64,000 nt of DNA from Facklamia sp. 7083-14-GEN3 (GTDB lineage: Bacteria; Bacillota; Bacilli; Lactobacillales; Aerococcaceae), in the NCBI RefSeq assembly GCF_024742075.1, contig NZ_JANSGD010000003.1:1-64000 (forward strand), written 5' to 3'. Numbering within the stretch: position 1 is the stretch's first letter; each line of letters opens with the position of its first letter. Below the pieces are notes generated by a model. That model was not told the origin of the DNA. It made no database searches and saw only the letters and a program-made list of their open reading frames with translations. A program made the position numbers and the translations under genes. Positions 61,310-64,000 of the stretch are shown here, one piece after another.

Positions 61310-61604
61310 ACTAATCCGATGGATTGCAGAAGACAATCTTATTAGGTTCTATCATTTGTCACAATGGCGTAAGGCTAGAGCGATGCAAATGAAGATAGAT
61401 AACAACGAATGCCAAGTGTGTAAGGCAGAAGGTAAACACACACCTGCGGAGATGGTTCACCACATCCAACATGTAAGAGATAATCCGATGCTTGTGTTAG
61501 TGATAGAGAACTTACTTAGCTTATGTAATGTATGTCATAACAAAGAACACCCAGAGAAATTATTGTTAAACCAAAAGAAATTTACAAATGAAGAACGATG
61601 GTAG
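61287..61604 (+). CDS. Phage-type HNH endonuclease
   Basis: 105 aa from ATG 61287; the in-frame GTG at 61263 is possible. HNH/beta-beta-alpha-metal fold: CQVCKAEGKHTPAEMVHH (Cys pair and first His), then NLLSLCNVCHNKEHPEK with the second Cys pair and the last His. HNH proteins of this size lie directly before cos and terminase genes and are needed for DNA packaging of many cos phages. The stop codon is in ATGGTAG, which leads into the cos-like tract. No terminase follows here. Confidence 0.88.
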   Translation: MKKQFQAKLIRWIAEDNLIRFYHLSQWRKARAMQMKIDNNECQVCKAEGKHTPAEMVHHIQHVRDNPMLVLVIENLLSLCNVCHNKEHPEKLLLNQKKFTNEERW

Positions 61605-61725
61605 TCCCCCCTGGTCGATTTGAAATGAGGTTGAATCGGGGAACCAGACAACGGGGAGGGGGGAAGAATACGGAAAAATATTCGCGCACGCGTGAGAGGG
61701 GGGACCTCCTTAGTGACACTAAAAA
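61600..61725 (+). other. cos-like packaging region
   Basis: Immediately after the HNH gene: TAGTCCCCCCTGGTCGATTT, then ATCGGGGAACCAGACAACGG, GGAGGGGGGAAG, a CGCGCACGCG block and GAGAGGGGGGACC. G- and C-tracts with these spacings are characteristic of cos regions in HNH-type phages of Firmicutes, and the base composition departs sharply from the AT-rich surroundings. The exact nick sites cannot be named from sequence alone. Confidence 0.55.
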
Positions 61726-62076
61726 CAGGACTTCAAGCCGTACTGTACATATTTTCTCACGAAAAATCAACATTGATATGGAGAGCTTTTGAAAGAATAT
61801 TTAACAAAAAAAAGAGTGTTAAGAATCTCAAAAATATCATTGAAAGGGTAGAAAAAGAATTACTTCTATTCTTACTAGAATAGGAAAAATACTTTCAAAT
61901 GAAAACGGGGGTTGGGTGTTTGAAAGTAGGACAATAACCATTGCTTAATGGTAGTGGTTATTTTTTCTTTTTTAATATTTAGTATTATACTAAATTTAAA
62001 ATAAAATCTTGTCGCTATGTATTTTAATTGGAAGCAGAATTGCAATTAAGTATAAATTTATCAATGGAAGTCTATT
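61726..62076. other. Gene-poor stretch after the cos-like region
   Basis: About 350 bases. An open frame ending at 61883 encodes a lysine-rich stretch (SVKNLKNIIERVEKELLLFL) without a credible start; it may be the tail of a lost gene. AAACGGGGGTTGGGTGT near 61903 is an isolated G-tract. The rest is AT-rich, and no promoter or RNA gene is recognisable. Confidence 0.4.
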
Positions 62077-62540
62077 ATGAAAAAATCAATTTTTTATTAT
62101 CGAGTATTTTTGTATTGTAGGCTTGTGGGAATTCAAACAATCTTAATGATAATGAAACTACTGAGGAACCGGTTGAAGTAACTACAACCATTGAGATGAA
62201 GGATATGGAATCTAAAGCAAAAGAACTCTTTGGAGATGATATTCGTTTTGAAATAAACGAAGAAGTCTCAACTAATGAAATTGCTGAACCTCACACAGAG
62301 TATAGAATTACGTTGACGGATTTTTCTATCGCAGAAGCAAACGATCGCATTAATAGTGATCAAAGAACTGAAGAGGATCAAGATAAAATACGTGACCTCC
62401 GAGAAAAGACTAAAGAATTAGCACAAGACTTAGACAATAATTTATATGCAATTGTTACTGATTACATTATTGAAGTTGATACAATTTACCTATTGGCATA
62501 TAGCCAGAAAAATAATGATATTATTCCAATTGAAGAATAA
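62077..62540 (+). pseudogene. Broken lipoprotein gene
   Basis: The frame that continues into the long ORF reads KINFLLSSIFVL-stop-ACGNSNN, i.e. a lipoprotein signal with the lipobox interrupted by TAG (62118-62120). The ATG at 62077 is out of that frame by one base: ATG plus six A rather than seven. Restoring one A and changing one stop codon gives an ordinary lipoprotein of about 153 aa, with the mature part NLNDNETTEEPVEVTTTIEM followed by an alpha/beta domain to IIPIEE. Translation from the internal ATG 62196 would give 114 aa without export. Confidence 0.62.
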
Positions 62541-62914
62541 AAAACAGCCACAACTAATCCCTAGCAAGGAATCAATCGTGACTGTTTGATAAATAGAAAA
62601 GATTACCTTAAAAGAAATCTTTTCATGTATATTATATCATTTAATGATACAAACTTTCATCTCAATACAAGTTAAAACTTTACTTTTTAGAAGTATACCT
62701 ATTATATGTAAAGCCGCTATATGTAAATATCGATTCTAAGCTCATTTCAGGATTAATTATGAATGGGTATAGTATGCTAAATGAGGTTAGAAGTTAAAAA
62801 TTTCCCACTTTCAATATAGAAGTGAAGAATTTTTTGGTAATTAATTTAAAAAATTATTGTTCTGGATTTAACTAAAGTATATACTTTATGCATCATAAAT
62901 GAGGAGGAAGATGC
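62541..62914. other. Intergenic region with imperfect hairpin and promoter
   Basis: 374 bases. An imperfect 18-bp hairpin (62543-62587; AACAGCCACAACT against GTGACTGTT) probably ends the lipoprotein transcript. A promoter TTGTTC (62857-62862), 17 bp, TATACT (62880-62885) serves the next gene, and its -10 lies inside the perfect 14-base palindrome AAAGTATATACTTT (62874-62887), a likely operator. Confidence 0.55.
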
Positions 62915-63154
62915 ATGAAGTTCAAAGAAGATGTCAAAGATCTTATTAGACTATGTATCAAATTTCCAAATGACCACAAGAAGTGCCTTAGCGATGAACT
63001 ATCATTACTTGAAGATATAGATTTAATCGATGAAATATATATTAGCGATTGTTTAAAAGAAATGATCGATGAAGGTAGATTAAAGTCTAAAAATACTTCA
63101 ATCAATAGAAATACCATTATCTCAATCAAAGATGTTGAATTGTTAAAGAAATAA
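62915..63154 (+). CDS. 79-aa hypothetical protein
   Basis: Begins MKFKEDVKDLIRLCIKFPND and ends ISIKDVELLKK. Acidic and helical with no recognised motif. GAGGAGG precedes the ATG and a good promoter with a palindrome over its -10 lies upstream, so the gene appears expressed and regulated. Element-specific; could be a small regulator or antitoxin-like protein, but nothing in the sequence says so. Confidence 0.62.
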   Translation: MKFKEDVKDLIRLCIKFPNDHKKCLSDELSLLEDIDLIDEIYISDCLKEMIDEGRLKSKNTSINRNTIISIKDVELLKK

Positions 63155-63158
63155 CTAT

Positions 63159-63187
63159 TTTACATTAAGAACATTTGTTCGTATAAT
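63159..63187 (+). promoter_or_regulatory. Promoter with LexA (SOS) box
   Basis: TTTACA (63159-63164), 17-bp spacer, TATAAT (63182-63187). Between them lies AGAACATTTGTTCG (63168-63181), a GAAC-N4-GTTC match to the Gram-positive LexA/DinR consensus. Confidence 0.72.
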
Positions 63188-63209
63188 TAACCTTAAAGGA
63201 AGTGATTAT

Positions 63210-63578
63210 ATGGGGGTAGACCGTTCTTACTTAAAGTCCAAAGCAGCAAGGGAGTATCAAGATAGGAAGATGGCCAAGTGGATGGGTTTCTTTTTATCTG
63301 AGCATACTGCAACTCTTAATAAAGAGTACAACAATGGTCAAGCAATATACCAAAGACAAAGTTCTCAAGAAAAGATGATGTTGTTGAGCCAAGCGTTTAC
63401 TCAAAAGTTAGAAATAATATTTACCTACATTGACTCTAAAAAGAAAACTTCATTCATTGAGGGAGTCATTGATATTTTTGAGTTCGATAAAATAGGAGTT
63501 AAAGCAGAAGGAGCTTATCTATTTATTGAAATGGATGATTTTATAAGAATAGATCTTAAGAAACGAAATTTTGTTTAA
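63210..63578 (+). CDS. YolD-like protein
   Basis: 122 aa. The opening VDRSYLKSKAAREYQDRKMA and KWMGFFLSEHTATL resemble the YolD-like proteins that precede Y-family (UmuC/UvrX-like) polymerases on Firmicute mobile elements. The C-terminal half is a small beta-rich domain (FIEGVIDIFEFDKIGVKAEG). AAAGGAAG precedes the ATG. The SOS box in its promoter agrees with a DNA-damage role. No polymerase gene follows; the next gene is ImmA/IrrE. Family call from memory. Confidence 0.55.
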   Translation: MGVDRSYLKSKAAREYQDRKMAKWMGFFLSEHTATLNKEYNNGQAIYQRQSSQEKMMLLSQAFTQKLEIIFTYIDSKKKTSFIEGVIDIFEFDKIGVKAEGAYLFIEMDDFIRIDLKKRNFV

Positions 63579-63658
63579 TTACTCAATAAAGTTATCGAGT
63601 AATAATTTATAAGCGTATGTTATAATATGTATGAATAAAAAAATGAGGAGGGAATACT

Positions 63659-64000
63659 ATGAAATATGAAGAATTGTATGACAGTAGCTTTTTAAGTAAT
63701 TTTGACGAAGTATACTTAAATGAAATTAAGAACTTAACTTTAGAAATAGAGGACGAAGATTACCAAATCGACTTAATTAAAATTTCTGATATTCTTGGCA
63801 TAAATATTGAATATAAAATATTCTCTCACTCAGGTATGTACGACCCTTCTGAGAATATTATTTATTTAAATGAGCTTGAGCCAGAGTTCCGACAAAGATT
63901 TACTTTAGCACATGAATTAGGACATGCTGTATTGGGCCACAATATTTCATACAGAACAGAGTTGCCGGAATACATTAGTATAATTGAAAAAATGAATGAA
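63659..64000 (+). CDS. ImmA/IrrE-family metalloprotease, 3' end cut by the window
   Basis: First 114 codons. GAGGAGGG before ATG 63659 and an extended -10 (TGTTATAAT, 63618-63626) upstream. The zinc motif HELGH is at residues 85-89, in the context FRQRFTLAHELGHAVLGH typical of the M78 (ImmA/IrrE) family. These proteases cleave phage- or ICE-type repressors after DNA damage. The partner repressor (ImmR-like) is not seen before it and could lie after the window edge. Confidence 0.9.
   Translation, partial: MKYEELYDSSFLSNFDEVYLNEIKNLTLEIEDEDYQIDLIKISDILGINIEYKIFSHSGMYDPSENIIYLNELEPEFRQRFTLAHELGHAVLGHNISYRTELPEYISIIEKMNE

Larger units (their letters stand above)
58861..63658. mobile_element. Probable integrated phage satellite or decayed prophage, left part
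   Basis: From the rpsI terminator to the right edge, genes are short, mostly unknown, partly broken, and all on the plus strand. They include an HNH endonuclease, a cos-like region, a YolD-like gene with an SOS box and an ImmA/IrrE protease (continuing past 63659). No terminase, capsid or integrase is seen. Short terminators with the element's own style occur at 59465 and 61023. The left boundary is inferred to be at the rpsI 3' end; the right boundary is outside the window. Confidence 0.6.

Noticed and set aside
61598-61883. Three short overlapping frames (61582-61883) after the HNH gene
   Set aside because: They run through the cos-like G/C tracts, have no SD and encode low-complexity Arg/Gly-rich peptides; not credible genes.

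Overview
The window is about 64 kb of a low-GC Gram-positive chromosome. Gene content, strong AGGAGG-type ribosome binding sites, a T-box, CIRCE and L13-leader elements, and gene order point to Lactobacillales. An Aerococcaceae- or Carnobacteriaceae-like organism is my best guess, but no 16S is present to confirm it. Positions 1 to about 58,860 are core chromosome; from about 58,860 to the right edge the DNA is an accessory region that looks like an integrated phage satellite or decayed prophage.

Layout of the core. (1) The end of an rRNA operon (5S) with tRNA-Asn and tRNA-Thr. (2) A formate/nitrite channel gene, an M24 peptidase, yidD, and the cdaA-cdaR-glmM operon joining c-di-AMP synthesis to cell-wall precursor synthesis. 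(3) An AraC regulator, a Ser/Thr-rich exported protein, nagB and lemA. (4) A cell-wall and lipid block: unknown-ddl-murF-DEAD helicase-acpS-alr-MBL hydrolase, followed on the other strand by a CbpA-like c-di-AMP-binding protein. (5) A CNNM/HlyC transporter and a TrmR-like methyltransferase. (6) The wal operon walR-walK-walH-walI-(two DUF2207 proteins)-walJ-htrA, then three perfect DnaA boxes and rlmH. (7) Cell-surface genes: an OatA-like acetyltransferase, a LysM/M15-like wall enzyme with a WalR-type box in its upstream region, phoU, a LURP-one protein, sortase A and signal peptidase I. (8) A proline T-box and proS, tsaB-rimI-GNAT-tsaD, a YdiF-like ABC-F protein, rex with its own operator, and groES-groEL under CIRCE. 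This order resembles the B. subtilis ydiC-to-groEL segment. (9) A four-gene polysaccharide cassette (dehydratase, Wzz-like, tyrosine kinase, PHP phosphatase) with no glycosyltransferases, and a nine-LysM secreted protein. (10) A flavoprotein, niaR-niaX with a palindromic operator candidate over the niaX promoter, and rplM-rpsI behind an L13 leader.

The accessory region begins after the rpsI terminator. It holds a gene remnant and a 40-codon ORF; a two-gene cassette (306-aa soluble protein plus a four-helix membrane protein) that is the best candidate for an undescribed, possibly defensive, system; an HNH endonuclease followed at once by a cos-like G/C-tract region but no terminase; two broken genes; a 79-aa protein; a YolD-like protein with an SOS (LexA) box in its promoter; and the start of an ImmA/IrrE metalloprotease cut by the window edge. 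HNH plus cos without terminase, with an ImmA gene and an SOS box, fits a cos-type satellite or a deleted prophage inserted next to rpsI; the integrase, if any, would lie beyond position 64,000.

Themes linking the genes: envelope synthesis and its control (cdaA/cbpA, walRK, glmM, ddl, murF, alr, oatA, sortase, LysM proteins), translation and its quality control, and redox and cofactor sensing (Rex, NiaR).
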